Under the pieces are notes generated by a model. It was not told the origin of the DNA. It was given only the letters and a program-made list of their open reading frames with translations, and made no database searches. 41,946 bases of DNA from a virus. The translations under genes were made by a program, and so were the position numbers. The stretch lies in IMG/VR virus record IMGVR_UViG_3300027973_000090, positions 1-41,946 of that record; one strand, given 5' to 3'. This document shows positions 1 through 7,833 of the stretch, one piece after another (within the stretch, counting starts at the first letter, position 1; each line of letters begins with the position of its first letter).

Positions 1-62
1 AATAATACCTACTATAAAAAAGGTACTAATAAAGAGTTTACCCATTCTGAATTGATACAACT
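1..62. repeat. 62-bp exact copy of 41046-41107 at the left edge
   Basis: Every base of 1-62 matches 41046-41107. The match stops at position 63 (T here, A at 41108). In its other location this DNA encodes the C-terminal part of a plus-strand protein. Here it runs into the 3' part of a minus-strand phosphoesterase gene, so the join at 62/63 is chimeric. It may be an assembler overlap, a circular or deletion variant of the genome, or recombination. Confidence 0.95.
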
Positions 63-628
63 TCATAAAGAAAATTCTGATAGCGAATCTCGTGATTGCC
101 AAGTTTGAAATATATCTTGCACTTTAATTGCTTTTCAAGTACATTAAATAGTTCTTTAAAGGTATCTAATTCTAATTTAAAATTTCTTTTTTTAGGATTT
201 TTTGTGTACCGGCTTAACCGATGGCAGTCGATTGTATCCCCATTCAAAAGTAAACCATCAATCTTTTGTTTTTTAAGGAACTCAATAGCTGCTGAAAGGG
301 CAGATATGTTATGGTAAGGCACATGGATGTCTGATAAAATACCTACTCTTTTATGCCCTTTTATTTGATATGGTGTGTAAATTGTTTCTTCACTTGCGGG
401 TAGTGAGTAAGGGTTATAAGGCCTATTCGGCATTTCATGGGTTATTTTGGTATATCCATTATTACCTTTACCATTCTTACCTTCTATCCTCCTTATAGCC
501 CCTCTGGCATCTTCTACATTTTTAAATGTTAATTTATTAGCGTTATACATTATCCTTGCAAGTTTAAGTGATGGCATTTCCATCCCGTACTTATCTCTGA
601 ATGATCTTGCAATACTGACTTTAGTCAT
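38..628 (-). CDS. Metallophosphoesterase, C-terminus lost at a chimeric junction
   Basis: Calcineurin-like metallophosphoesterase. The metal-binding motifs are visible in order: DIH (residues 100-102), GDTID (130-134) and GNHE (177-180). The first 50 residues form a separate N-terminal segment of the kind seen on phage phosphoesterases in this family. The protein normally continues beyond GNHE to a GHxH-type motif, which is absent here. Residues up to E189 are phage coding sequence. The last seven residues and the TAA stop come from the 62-bp copied segment, so the natural C-terminus lies outside the window. It follows the endolysin gene after a 48-bp gap. The substrate cannot be told from sequence; phage homologues are suspected to act on DNA or nucleotides. 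Confidence 0.85.
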   Translation of the reverse strand: MTKVSIARSFRDKYGMEMPSLKLARIMYNANKLTFKNVEDARGAIRRIEGKNGKGNNGYTKITHEMPNRPYNPYSLPASEETIYTPYQIKGHKRVGILSDIHVPYHNISALSAAIEFLKKQKIDGLLLNGDTIDCHRLSRYTKNPKKRNFKLELDTFKELFNVLEKQLKCKIYFKLGNHEIRYQNFLYEVVSIQNG

Positions 629-676
629 ATGTTAGGTTTTAGTTTAAATGCTATTCAATTGTACCTTATCGGGCAC

Positions 677-1225
677 TTATTTAAGTGCTTCTAAGAACTT
701 CGCAGCATAACTCATTATCAATTCTGCCTTATCAGTACCATTAACTACTCTCCTGGCATTCAACATATCGCACTTTTCATCATTAATATAGTTAGATAAT
801 TTCCGACCTGTGTAAGTTCCATTCATTATGCAGTACACATGACTATTTGCAGCGATAGTAATATCTAACATTAAATCCGGTTTTGCAAATATATCTACAC
901 CTAATCTCTTTTTTTCTTTTAAATAATTATAATCCCATGTAAGCTGAGAGAACCCACGCCCATAAAATGGGTAGTATTTTTTAGACTTCAGATATTTTTC
1001 CCCGCCAAATTCAACAATTGGTGTTAATCTTGTTTCCGGTGTTTTAGAATTATAACACTCATGGTAAGCTGTGGCAAATATATAGGCTATTTGTCGCAGA
1101 TCTGTTACTCTTTGCGCCTCGCACTCATGCAGGATAGCTTCAATACTATCCACCTGTTTTTGCGTAAGGCTTTTGAATAACCCGTTTACTTTTATCTTGC
1201 TGAAGAAAGTATCTGTATTAATCAT
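677..1225 (-). CDS. Endolysin, glycoside hydrolase / lysozyme-like
   Basis: This 182-residue protein resembles phage endolysins of the chitinase/lysozyme (GH19-like) type, which cut the glycan strands of peptidoglycan. Visible features are a helix carrying AYHECYN (H55, E56, with E56 a candidate catalytic acid), the GRGFSQLTW segment (89-97) that lines the substrate groove in such enzymes, and the RRVVNG motif near the C-terminus. There is no signal peptide, so release probably depends on a holin. It is the last gene of the lysis cassette and overlaps the upstream membrane-protein gene by 8 bp, which suggests coupled translation. Confidence 0.8.
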   Translation of the reverse strand: MINTDTFFSKIKVNGLFKSLTQKQVDSIEAILHECEAQRVTDLRQIAYIFATAYHECYNSKTPETRLTPIVEFGGEKYLKSKKYYPFYGRGFSQLTWDYNYLKEKKRLGVDIFAKPDLMLDITIAANSHVYCIMNGTYTGRKLSNYINDEKCDMLNARRVVNGTDKAELIMSYAAKFLEALK

Positions 1226-1571
1226 GTGATAGTATTGTGAATAATATAAATAAAACTATATAAATAATATATTGCCACTGCCCTAAAGGTTTAAATATCT
1301 TATCCGTTACCGATTTGGGAACTTTACTAACGTAAAATGTTGGTAGCCCTCTGAACCTGTTTAATGCGATATTGAAAAATACTAACCGATTGAAACAAAG
1401 GGCAGCGATTAAATACCAATTTTGGTAAATAAGGAATGCTATTGAAAGCATGATGAAATAAATCAGCCCGTTCTTCCAGTGCTTAATTACTTCACTATGC
1501 TTGATTAGTAGTGCATCAATATCAGCGAACATAATATTAATAAAGGTGAATATGACAAGGATAATTACCAT
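1218..1571 (-). CDS. Small membrane protein of the lysis cassette
   Basis: A 117-residue protein with three or four hydrophobic segments: the N-terminal 20 residues, one around residue 45, one around residue 60 and one at the C-terminus. I start it at the ATG at 1571 because this ATG nearly abuts the stop of the previous gene (1565). A longer reading adds a polar stretch that is antisense-like in composition. It has no recognisable family. Its place directly before the endolysin makes a holin or accessory membrane role plausible, but that is inference from context only. Confidence 0.6.
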   Translation of the reverse strand: MVIILVIFTFINIMFADIDALLIKHSEVIKHWKNGLIYFIMLSIAFLIYQNWYLIAALCFNRLVFFNIALNRFRGLPTFYVSKVPKSVTDKIFKPLGQWQYIIYIVLFILFTILSHD

Positions 1572-1801
1572 TCGTAATTGATTGCCCAAATGATTACACC
1601 TGTTGCCACTATCAATATTGCCCCTGCTATTGTTGGCGCATACCACCAAAATGGTGCTACCTTACCTTTTGCATCTAATGAATGAAAAGCCTTTTGCTCA
1701 TAATATCCTTTCACAAAAAAGAATACACCGGCTGTAAATGTTAGTAAAGGGATAATCCATAATCCTTCCCCGAATGCTGCTAAAGAAAATAATAAATTCA
1801 T
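1565..1801 (-). CDS. Two-span membrane protein, holin candidate
   Basis: A 78-residue protein with two clear hydrophobic helices (about residues 10-30 and 53-73) joined by a short charged loop containing YYEQK and KGK. This is the usual layout of a class II holin. It starts with ATGA overlapping the stop of the upstream spanin candidate. Three more small membrane proteins lie within 1.5 kb, so which one forms the lytic pore cannot be decided from sequence. Confidence 0.6.
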   Translation of the reverse strand: MNLLFSLAAFGEGLWIIPLLTFTAGVFFFVKGYYEQKAFHSLDAKGKVAPFWWYAPTIAGAILIVATGVIIWAINYEW

Positions 1802-2373
1802 GGTATTAATTTTTTAAGTGTTGAAAATGTTTTAGAAAATCGTGCTGAATAAATTTTAATGATGAAATAAAGGGCAACTAATGAGAGTAGGATAAAGAAC
1901 CGTACCCGCCAATAATCACGTTTATCAGTCATTTGTCCGACCCTATCGGACAACTGTACGTTTTTATCGTACAGTTGTTTATTCTCTTTTGTAAGGATAA
2001 ATATCTTTGCGCTGTCCTCAACCCATTTAGTGATGTAACGAATTTCAATCGGCAAATGAACGGGAACACGAACTGTTTTAATTTGCGGAGAATAGGCTGT
2101 GTTATTCGCCGCATGAGTTAAATAGATAGTATCATTTGGCTCATGAACTATTACCGGCAAATCTGGGCAATCAATATAAACGATGCTATCCCTTTTTTCA
2201 ATTACGGTGTTTATTTCTGTAATCGTGCATGGATACCATCCCCTTACTAATTTGGCAATACTTTCAGGGTACTTATCATTTGCCTTTGTGGTTTGTTTTA
2301 TTGCTGTCGGCTCGGTGTAGCGTGAGCAGGAAAACAGGCAAACAATGGTTATAATGGTTAATATATGTTTCAT
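1798..2373 (-). CDS. Candidate unimolecular spanin (u-spanin)
   Basis: The 191-residue protein begins with a lipoprotein signal peptide whose lipobox is LFSC (Cys16). It has a mostly extended periplasmic region, a coiled-coil-like stretch around residues 115-155, a single hydrophobic helix (about 160-178) and a basic tail. An outer-membrane lipid anchor at the N-terminus and an inner-membrane helix at the C-terminus in one chain is the arrangement known for u-spanins such as that of phage T1, which disrupt the outer membrane at lysis. Position between membrane proteins and the endolysin supports this. The sequence family itself I do not recognise. Confidence 0.65.
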   Translation of the reverse strand: MKHILTIITIVCLFSCSRYTEPTAIKQTTKANDKYPESIAKLVRGWYPCTITEINTVIEKRDSIVYIDCPDLPVIVHEPNDTIYLTHAANNTAYSPQIKTVRVPVHLPIEIRYITKWVEDSAKIFILTKENKQLYDKNVQLSDRVGQMTDKRDYWRVRFFILLSLVALYFIIKIYSARFSKTFSTLKKLIP

Positions 2374-2382
2374 ATTATTAGT

Positions 2383-2634
2383 TTATAGTTTCGGTGTTTC
2401 ATCTTCTTTCTGCATCTTGCAATATGCTGCCAGTGCTAACCCGCCAATAATTACATTTTTGCAAATCACCCCTACAACGGGTAATAGTTTAAAAGAAAAG
2501 TCAGGAACCATTGCTTTACCTAATGTGTCTGCATTAAGTATTACTACTGCTGCTGCTGATAATGACAAAAAAACTTTCATTGCCTTTTTGTAGTTGTCCG
2601 GTGTTGGTGCGTGCCACCTGTCTAATAGTCCCAT
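2383..2634 (-). CDS. Small membrane protein of the lysis cassette
   Basis: An 83-residue protein with two hydrophobic stretches (about residues 18-34 and 50-72) and a charged C-terminal tail ending in QKEDETPKL. It lies 10 bp upstream of the spanin candidate and 2 bp after the preceding gene, so it is part of the same transcript. Holin function is possible. No family is recognised. Confidence 0.55.
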   Translation of the reverse strand: MGLLDRWHAPTPDNYKKAMKVFLSLSAAAVVILNADTLGKAMVPDFSFKLLPVVGVICKNVIIGGLALAAYCKMQKEDETPKL

Positions 2635-2636
2635 AT

Positions 2637-2834
2637 TTATTTTTTTAATTGATTTAATACGTTTTTAAATTCATTTAACATTATACCTTCTATCTCGTCC
2701 ATCCGTCCGGTAAAAAAAATGTGTTGCTTTTTTATATCCCGTCTTAGCTTATCATGGCTTACCACCCCTGCAATTATTACAATTACAAGTATCAGCATTA
2801 CAAATGTTCCTGCGTATAACATTGCTACTTCCAT
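2637..2834 (-). CDS. Small protein with one N-terminal membrane helix
   Basis: A 65-residue protein with a hydrophobic N-terminal helix (about residues 6-24) and a basic, amphipathic C-terminal half. The ATG at 2834 sits inside the last codons of the preceding gene, whose TAG stop lies at 2825-2827, so the two overlap by 10 bp. A longer reading upstream exists but is only the shifted frame of the preceding gene. The function is unknown; it belongs to the lysis region. Confidence 0.55.
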   Translation of the reverse strand: MEVAMLYAGTFVMLILVIVIIAGVVSHDKLRRDIKKQHIFFTGRMDEIEGIMLNEFKNVLNQLKK

Positions 2835-3103
2835 AATATTTTCAGTACTCCAATAACTACACTTATAATTGTTGCTACGATACCAATGATAGATACAAAT
2901 TTCATTACCCCGAACCATGCACTTTTCCACTTTTCAATCTCCGTAACCCTATTTTCAATATCCTTGATTCTATTAGTTTCAAGATTTTCAATGGCGACAA
3001 TCAACCTTTCCAAATTTTCGTTGGTTAAATCCTGACTGTTCTTAATTACATCTACTTTCCCATGCAGTTGCATTATTTCTTCCCGATCTGTTTTTGCTTC
3101 CAT
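2825..3103 (-). CDS. XhlA-like coiled coil plus C-terminal membrane anchor
   Basis: A 92-residue protein. Residues 1-60 are charged with heptad-like spacing of hydrophobic residues, and residues 66-90 form one transmembrane helix. This is the layout of the haemolysin XhlA family, which often accompanies holins in phage lysis cassettes. The match is by architecture, not a precise motif. It ends in TAG, overlapped by the next start. Confidence 0.6.
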   Translation of the reverse strand: MEAKTDREEIMQLHGKVDVIKNSQDLTNENLERLIVAIENLETNRIKDIENRVTEIEKWKSAWFGVMKFVSIIGIVATIISVVIGVLKILWK

Positions 3104-3105
3104 AT

Positions 3106-5268
3106 TTATTGAAATTTTATCCTTCTTCTGCCTTTTAAATTAAATCCTGCTGATGGGGTTGGTGAACTTGTACATAAAGCTGTATATCCTGATGGTGTCC
3201 ATGTAGGGGCAAAGTTTGTCGTTGCCACCCATGCAAAGTCATGCCCCCCGATAGCAGGATAATACGTTCCTGCGGGTACTGATGAATACGCTGCTGCTGC
3301 GTTCATTATAACCCTGTTTCGGTACAGGAATATTTCTCCTGTGCTATTTTTAAATGCTATACCAATGGTATCACCGCTTACCCATGTGTTAAGTGCTGTG
3401 TAGGTATCTGAAAAATACCCGCCATGATACAAGATACCTTCGCCGCTTATCAGCCATTCATTTAAACTGCCACCGGGATCAACATTAAATGATGCTGAAC
3501 TATTAACAATACCTAATTGTACTCCCCATCTTGGGGAAGGCATTGTATTTAGTATGAACTCAAAATACACATCACCGCTTGTAATTGGCTGTTGCCCAAA
3601 TACCATTGAGTTTGCCCCTGCTGTCTTTGTGATAGTCTTATATGAATTGCTTAAAGCTAAATTGCTACCCATTTTAAGACTATCCATTGCAGTACAAACT
3701 ATCGGTGGTGCTGCTGCTGTGCTATCTGTATAATTTATTGAAGTACCGTAACCTGTTGTAGTACCTGCATTAACTAAAGTTGAACCAACTACTAATTTAT
3801 AATTAGTGCCGAAGTATGGGTTTACGTGAAATAAGTTTGTTGAAGTATAATGTGTAGGTGCTGCGGGTGAACCATCTAAAACAAGACTATCAACTGCATT
3901 GTTATAAAAATCATTGTAACTAATATTTAATGAATCTAACGCCACGCTACCACCCTGTATAACAACAGCGCCGGACAAAGTACCAAGTAAAATATTATTT
4001 TTGATATCAATATTTTTAGCATAGCCACTTGTTATGCCTGATGGTAATCTTATTCCCCAAAAAGTCCCTGTACTTACTGTTTCTAAAAAAGTGTTGTTTA
4101 AAATTCTTATCCCATTTACATATTGCGTTGCAGAATTATTAAAAAATACTGCACCTCCTTGACCTAAAGCATCCCTACCAATATTTGTAAAAAGATTATT
4201 ACTAATCCTTACTCGTTGTACTGAATCGGTATTACGAGGAGTAAATAAAACTCCAATACTTATTTTATCAAAAGTGTTGTTTTCAATAATTATACTATCA
4301 CTTTCAAACTCTACTGTTACCCCTGTTTGAACAAATGTATTTTGTGTAGGTTGAGTAAAAGTATTATTGTAAATCTTTGCCCCAAAAGCGTAACCGTTCC
4401 TTGTTGTATGGTTAATATCAACTGAACCGCCATTGATTGTATTACCATAAACTTCAAAGCCGTATGAGTTAAATATTTCAATGGCAAAATCCCAACAGTT
4501 ACCACCATTATCCGCAAAGTTTTGAATCTTATTTAAAGTGTTATTGTAAATTTTACAGCCCTTTAAAAAACCTTCGTTGTAATATTTTATAGGCCATCCG
4601 TTATGCCCATTTGCCCTGCTATTTTGTGAGATTACATTGTTATAAACTAACATCCCTGTTTGACCGCCCCAATTAAAACAACCGCTACCATAACCACGTA
4701 CTTGGTCATACTCTGCACAATTACTTAAAATATTGTCATGGAAGGTATTACCCGTAGCATAAGTTGTAGGTGCTGTATTACTATTATCATTTCTACCACC
4801 AAAAATAACCCCTCTGTTAATGAAGTTTTTTATTGAGCAATTATAGATTGAAACATTTGACCGCCCTGCAATATAAATACCCCAATAGTTAGTTAAGTTG
4901 CCATCAAATTGAATATTACTTATATGCTGCGCCCCGCTTGTTCCCTCTGCACTTCGCATGGAAAGTATCTCTACAAATTCGCCTGTTATGCCTGTGTTCT
5001 TAATTATTGTTGTTGTGCTATCTGCGCCCTCAATACTAACGCCTACCGATAGCGTATCAGTTAAAGTGCCTGTATAAGTTCCTGCATTTACATGGATAAT
5101 ATCACCGCTTGTAGTAACTGATTGGCAGGCTTTATGTAAAGAAGCCCACGGATTTCCGATTGCACCCGTTCCTGTGGCATCATTGCCTGATGTACTTACA
5201 TAGTAAGTAGTTTGGCTTTGCATTTCGCAAAATGCGAATAAGAGTAATATTGTTAAAAGTTTTTTCAT
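3106..5268 (-). CDS. Secreted-type right-handed beta-helix protein with SPRY-like C-terminus
   Basis: A 720-residue protein. It begins with a Bacteroidota-style signal peptide (residues 1-19, cleavage likely after SQ). It has a DUF1565-like opening TYYVSTSGNDATGTG, then about 450 residues of beta-helix repeats rich in NNT, NNN and IYNN turns as in pectate-lyase folds. The last 170 residues form a beta-sandwich resembling SPRY domains, with WGVQLGI, GDTIGIAF and EIFLYRN strands. The start at 5268 is preferred because it begins the signal peptide. The position after the fibre genes suggests an adhesin or depolymerase. A signal peptide on a virion protein is unexpected. The enzymatic residues were not identified. 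Confidence 0.75.
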   Translation of the reverse strand: MKKLLTILLLFAFCEMQSQTTYYVSTSGNDATGTGAIGNPWASLHKACQSVTTSGDIIHVNAGTYTGTLTDTLSVGVSIEGADSTTTIIKNTGITGEFVEILSMRSAEGTSGAQHISNIQFDGNLTNYWGIYIAGRSNVSIYNCSIKNFINRGVIFGGRNDNSNTAPTTYATGNTFHDNILSNCAEYDQVRGYGSGCFNWGGQTGMLVYNNVISQNSRANGHNGWPIKYYNEGFLKGCKIYNNTLNKIQNFADNGGNCWDFAIEIFNSYGFEVYGNTINGGSVDINHTTRNGYAFGAKIYNNTFTQPTQNTFVQTGVTVEFESDSIIIENNTFDKISIGVLFTPRNTDSVQRVRISNNLFTNIGRDALGQGGAVFFNNSATQYVNGIRILNNTFLETVSTGTFWGIRLPSGITSGYAKNIDIKNNILLGTLSGAVVIQGGSVALDSLNISYNDFYNNAVDSLVLDGSPAAPTHYTSTNLFHVNPYFGTNYKLVVGSTLVNAGTTTGYGTSINYTDSTAAAPPIVCTAMDSLKMGSNLALSNSYKTITKTAGANSMVFGQQPITSGDVYFEFILNTMPSPRWGVQLGIVNSSASFNVDPGGSLNEWLISGEGILYHGGYFSDTYTALNTWVSGDTIGIAFKNSTGEIFLYRNRVIMNAAAAYSSVPAGTYYPAIGGHDFAWVATTNFAPTWTPSGYTALCTSSPTPSAGFNLKGRRRIKFQ

Positions 5269-5270
5269 AA

Positions 5271-5903
5271 TTAAAACCATCCGGGGCTACTTGTTGGATT
5301 TGATGTAAATGCTGTTGCACCAAAATTTACTGTTATAGCACTTGTGAAATTGTAAAACCCGATACTTACATAATAGGTTGCAGCACTTAAAGTAAATGCC
5401 GTTCCTAATCCTGTACCATTCTTAGAAAATACTACTGCGCCTGTTGCTAAGTTTAAGTCCATACCTACTACATCACCTACAATAAAAGCTGATGAATAAG
5501 CATTGAACCCATTATTATTAATCCAAAATCCATCAGGCTTTAATGACCACGAAAAGGCATCATTATTTTGTGTTTGTGCATTTAATGAAGTTGCGGATGT
5601 AGATAACCCGAATTTTACATTAGCATCGTAAATACTAAAAGTAAACTCACAATGTACCGTACCACTACCACCAACCGTTTTACCTAATACAGATAAAGTC
5701 ATACTCCCTTGTGTTGCACCACTATTATCTGTACCTATTAAATTACCTCCTGATAAGGTTATGTAGGTACTATTCTTTGCAGGGTCTAATGTAGTATAAC
5801 TTACACCACCTGCTGAACTACTTACAGGTCTTGGCTGATGCTTTTTTATTTGTGCATTTACCTGCGTTGCTGCGAATAAGAATATTATTAATAGTTTTTT
5901 CAT
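5271..5903 (-). CDS. Signal-peptide protein with SPRY-like domain
   Basis: A 210-residue protein. Residues 1-18 are a signal peptide (MKKLLIIFLFAATQVNA), and the rest is a single beta-sandwich. The segment GDVVGMDLNLATGAVVFSKN followed by YYVSIGFYN is typical of SPRY domains, where GDxIG and a later FxKNG hairpin recur. The same domain type closes the next gene downstream, which suggests a duplicated binding module. The start at 5903 begins the signal peptide; five extra residues are possible upstream. It overlaps nothing and lies 2 bp before the next gene. Confidence 0.7.
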   Translation of the reverse strand: MKKLLIIFLFAATQVNAQIKKHQPRPVSSSAGGVSYTTLDPAKNSTYITLSGGNLIGTDNSGATQGSMTLSVLGKTVGGSGTVHCEFTFSIYDANVKFGLSTSATSLNAQTQNNDAFSWSLKPDGFWINNNGFNAYSSAFIVGDVVGMDLNLATGAVVFSKNGTGLGTAFTLSAATYYVSIGFYNFTSAITVNFGATAFTSNPTSSPGWF

Positions 5904-5952
5904 TTTATATGCTTCCAACTTTTATTAAGTATAAACAAATAACAATGCCTAA

Positions 5953-6852
5953 TCACCAACAGTAGACTATTATAATGCCATCCCCACCACGACCACCACG
6001 ACCACCCGTGATACCACCGCCCCCACCGCCGCCGCCAGAACCTATTGCTCCTCCTCCTCCTGTACCGCCTGTTGTTGCGCCGCCAGAGCCACCACCTGCA
6101 CCGCCGTAACTTATAAATGGACGTTCAAAAATAAACCCTCCACTCCCTGCGCCACCTGCTGTTGCACCACCTGTTATTGATGGGAATATACCTGCTCCTG
6201 TTTGTGCGCCACCTGCGAAGTCTGTATTTGCTGCGGGAGTTGTACCGCCACCTGCACCACCATTTAAAAAGTGTGTTGTTAAAATTGTATTGGCTGAGCC
6301 TGCTGCGCCACCAACTGCACCACCTACTGCACCAATTTTACCTGCAATAAAAGATTGAATCCCACCTTGCGATAAAATACAAAGGGCTGCTGTTGATATT
6401 GTTTCTGCCACACCTGCGGCTGCTGAACCTGCTACACTACCTGCTGCGCCACCTGTTGCTGCTGCTGCTCCTGATTGCATGATAATATTAGCGGCTGTGG
6501 TATTTGGTGCTATTGATATGTAACTTCTGTTACCTGCCCCACCCGCACCTGCGGCTGCACCTTCCGCACCACCAACACCAACTTGTATATACATTAAATC
6601 GGGAAGTAGGAAAATAGGAATAGTACAACGGGCTATTGCGCCTGATGCACCACCACCACCACCACCACGAACTGTTGCGGTTAATCCTGTCATGCCGCCG
6701 CCGCCACCCGAACCGCTACCAATGACAATCATCATGCACATAGATTTCCCTCTCGGTCTATTCCATGTCTGAAATGAACTACCACTACCTGTTCTGTATA
6801 TTTGTAAATCCCCGTTGGTGCTATCGGGCAACCCAAAATAATCTTGAAACAT
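5953..6852 (-). CDS. Glycine-rich fibre-tip protein, receptor-binding candidate
   Basis: This 299-residue protein is extremely rich in glycine, alanine and serine, with several GGGG and GGAGG runs and a closing GDGIIIVYCW. Similar glycine-rich segments form polyglycine-II sandwiches at the tips of phage adhesins (T4-like gp38 type), and many phage tail tips end in GxGxGGxGxxIVxY. Residues 1-40 are ordinary sequence and may attach to the fibre. There is no signal peptide. Receptor binding is inferred from composition and from position among fibre genes. Confidence 0.65.
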   Translation of the reverse strand: MFQDYFGLPDSTNGDLQIYRTGSGSSFQTWNRPRGKSMCMMIVIGSGSGGGGGMTGLTATVRGGGGGGASGAIARCTIPIFLLPDLMYIQVGVGGAEGAAAGAGGAGNRSYISIAPNTTAANIIMQSGAAAATGGAAGSVAGSAAAGVAETISTAALCILSQGGIQSFIAGKIGAVGGAVGGAAGSANTILTTHFLNGGAGGGTTPAANTDFAGGAQTGAGIFPSITGGATAGGAGSGGFIFERPFISYGGAGGGSGGATTGGTGGGGAIGSGGGGGGGGITGGRGGRGGDGIIIVYCW

Positions 6853-6863
6853 ATTTTTTAGTT

Positions 6864-7334
6864 TTAAGCTAATTTATTATAATCACCACATACTGAAATC
6901 ACACCCCAACTTGTGTTAGCTGCTGCTGCATGGTGCATAGAAAATAGTAATGTTTCCCCTGCCTTTAATGCAAGCCCTATGGGTATTTCAATAGGTACTG
7001 TTGCTGTGGTTGTTTGGTCAGCCGTTTGTGATGGTAAAGCTACCTCTGCGAATAAAGTTGTATTAGCGTTAGTAGTTGAACCACTTGTTACAGAACTGAT
7101 ATAAATACGTGCTACTGTTGCTGTGGTTGCGGTTGCTGCTGTACCTGCTTGCGGGGTTAAACGTACCTTTTGTACAAATGAACCATAAGTGCTTTCTGAT
7201 GTACATAGTAAAAGCATATCTGTACCGATAGTACCTGTACCATCTGATTTTACATTTGCTGTTGTAGCGGGTAGCCATACTACCCTTCCCATTTTGGGAA
7301 CGCCGACTAAAAGCGGATCATTATTTACTGGCAT
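6864..7334 (-). CDS. Beta-rich virion protein, probable fibre-associated
   Basis: A 156-residue protein with alternating hydrophobic strands and many Thr and Ala residues and no long helices or membrane segments. It sits between a fibre-domain protein and the glycine-rich tip protein, with gaps of 11-24 bp, so it is transcribed with them. I do not recognise the family. A jelly-roll-like decoration or fibre protein is the most likely role. Confidence 0.55.
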   Translation of the reverse strand: MPVNNDPLLVGVPKMGRVVWLPATTANVKSDGTGTIGTDMLLLCTSESTYGSFVQKVRLTPQAGTAATATTATVARIYISSVTSGSTTNANTTLFAEVALPSQTADQTTTATVPIEIPIGLALKAGETLLFSMHHAAAANTSWGVISVCGDYNKLA

Positions 7335-7358
7335 AATTTTATTTTTTTATTTTTGTTT

Positions 7359-7829
7359 TTAATATAAATTTAATCCAATTTTTGTTGCCATGTAAGCCCT
7401 CCCATTATTTGTCTGTAATCCCCCACTACCAAAGTTTAATGTAGTGTTATCTACTGCTGTTATAGTAACTGTATTATTAAATGTACCTGACTTACCTGAT
7501 AATGCTTTCGCTGCTAAATAATCAACCTCCCATGCACCTGCTGATGTAGCTTTACTTGTTAATGTTAGATAAATATCTGTACCTGGTGCAATAGTCCAAA
7601 GAGTTGCGCCGCCATTTGTTTGTACAGTTATTACACCTGTGCCTGAATTTTCTATCCCGAATTTTAATGCCCCCGTATTCATTAAGGTTGCATTTGGTAG
7701 TACAATAGTTTGGTTTAAAGTACCTGTGAAAATAGTATAGTAAGGGCTATCCCATGTTAGGGTAGTTGTGCCTCCTGCTGTGGCTATACTTTGCGTTGCG
7801 AATGTTATATCCTTGCTTTGTATTGGCAT
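7359..7829 (-). CDS. Free-standing copy of a tail-fibre C-terminal domain
   Basis: A 156-residue protein. Its central part (GGTTTLTWDSPYYTIFTG, then QTIVLPNAT, then GVITVQTNGG) closely parallels residues about 790-870 of the long fibre encoded immediately upstream, which has GTTTLTN, QTIVLPDAT and GILTVNKNGG in the same order. It appears to be a duplicated beta-domain now in its own gene. A fibre or adhesin role is inferred. Confidence 0.65.
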   Translation of the reverse strand: MPIQSKDITFATQSIATAGGTTTLTWDSPYYTIFTGTLNQTIVLPNATLMNTGALKFGIENSGTGVITVQTNGGATLWTIAPGTDIYLTLTSKATSAGAWEVDYLAAKALSGKSGTFNNTVTITAVDNTTLNFGSGGLQTNNGRAYMATKIGLNLY

Positions 7830-7833
7830 AATA

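Noticed and set aside
1-108. Plus-strand gene fragment entering from the left edge
   Set aside because: Beyond position 62 the frame is antisense to conserved phosphoesterase motifs (GNHE), so it is a by-product of the chimeric join.
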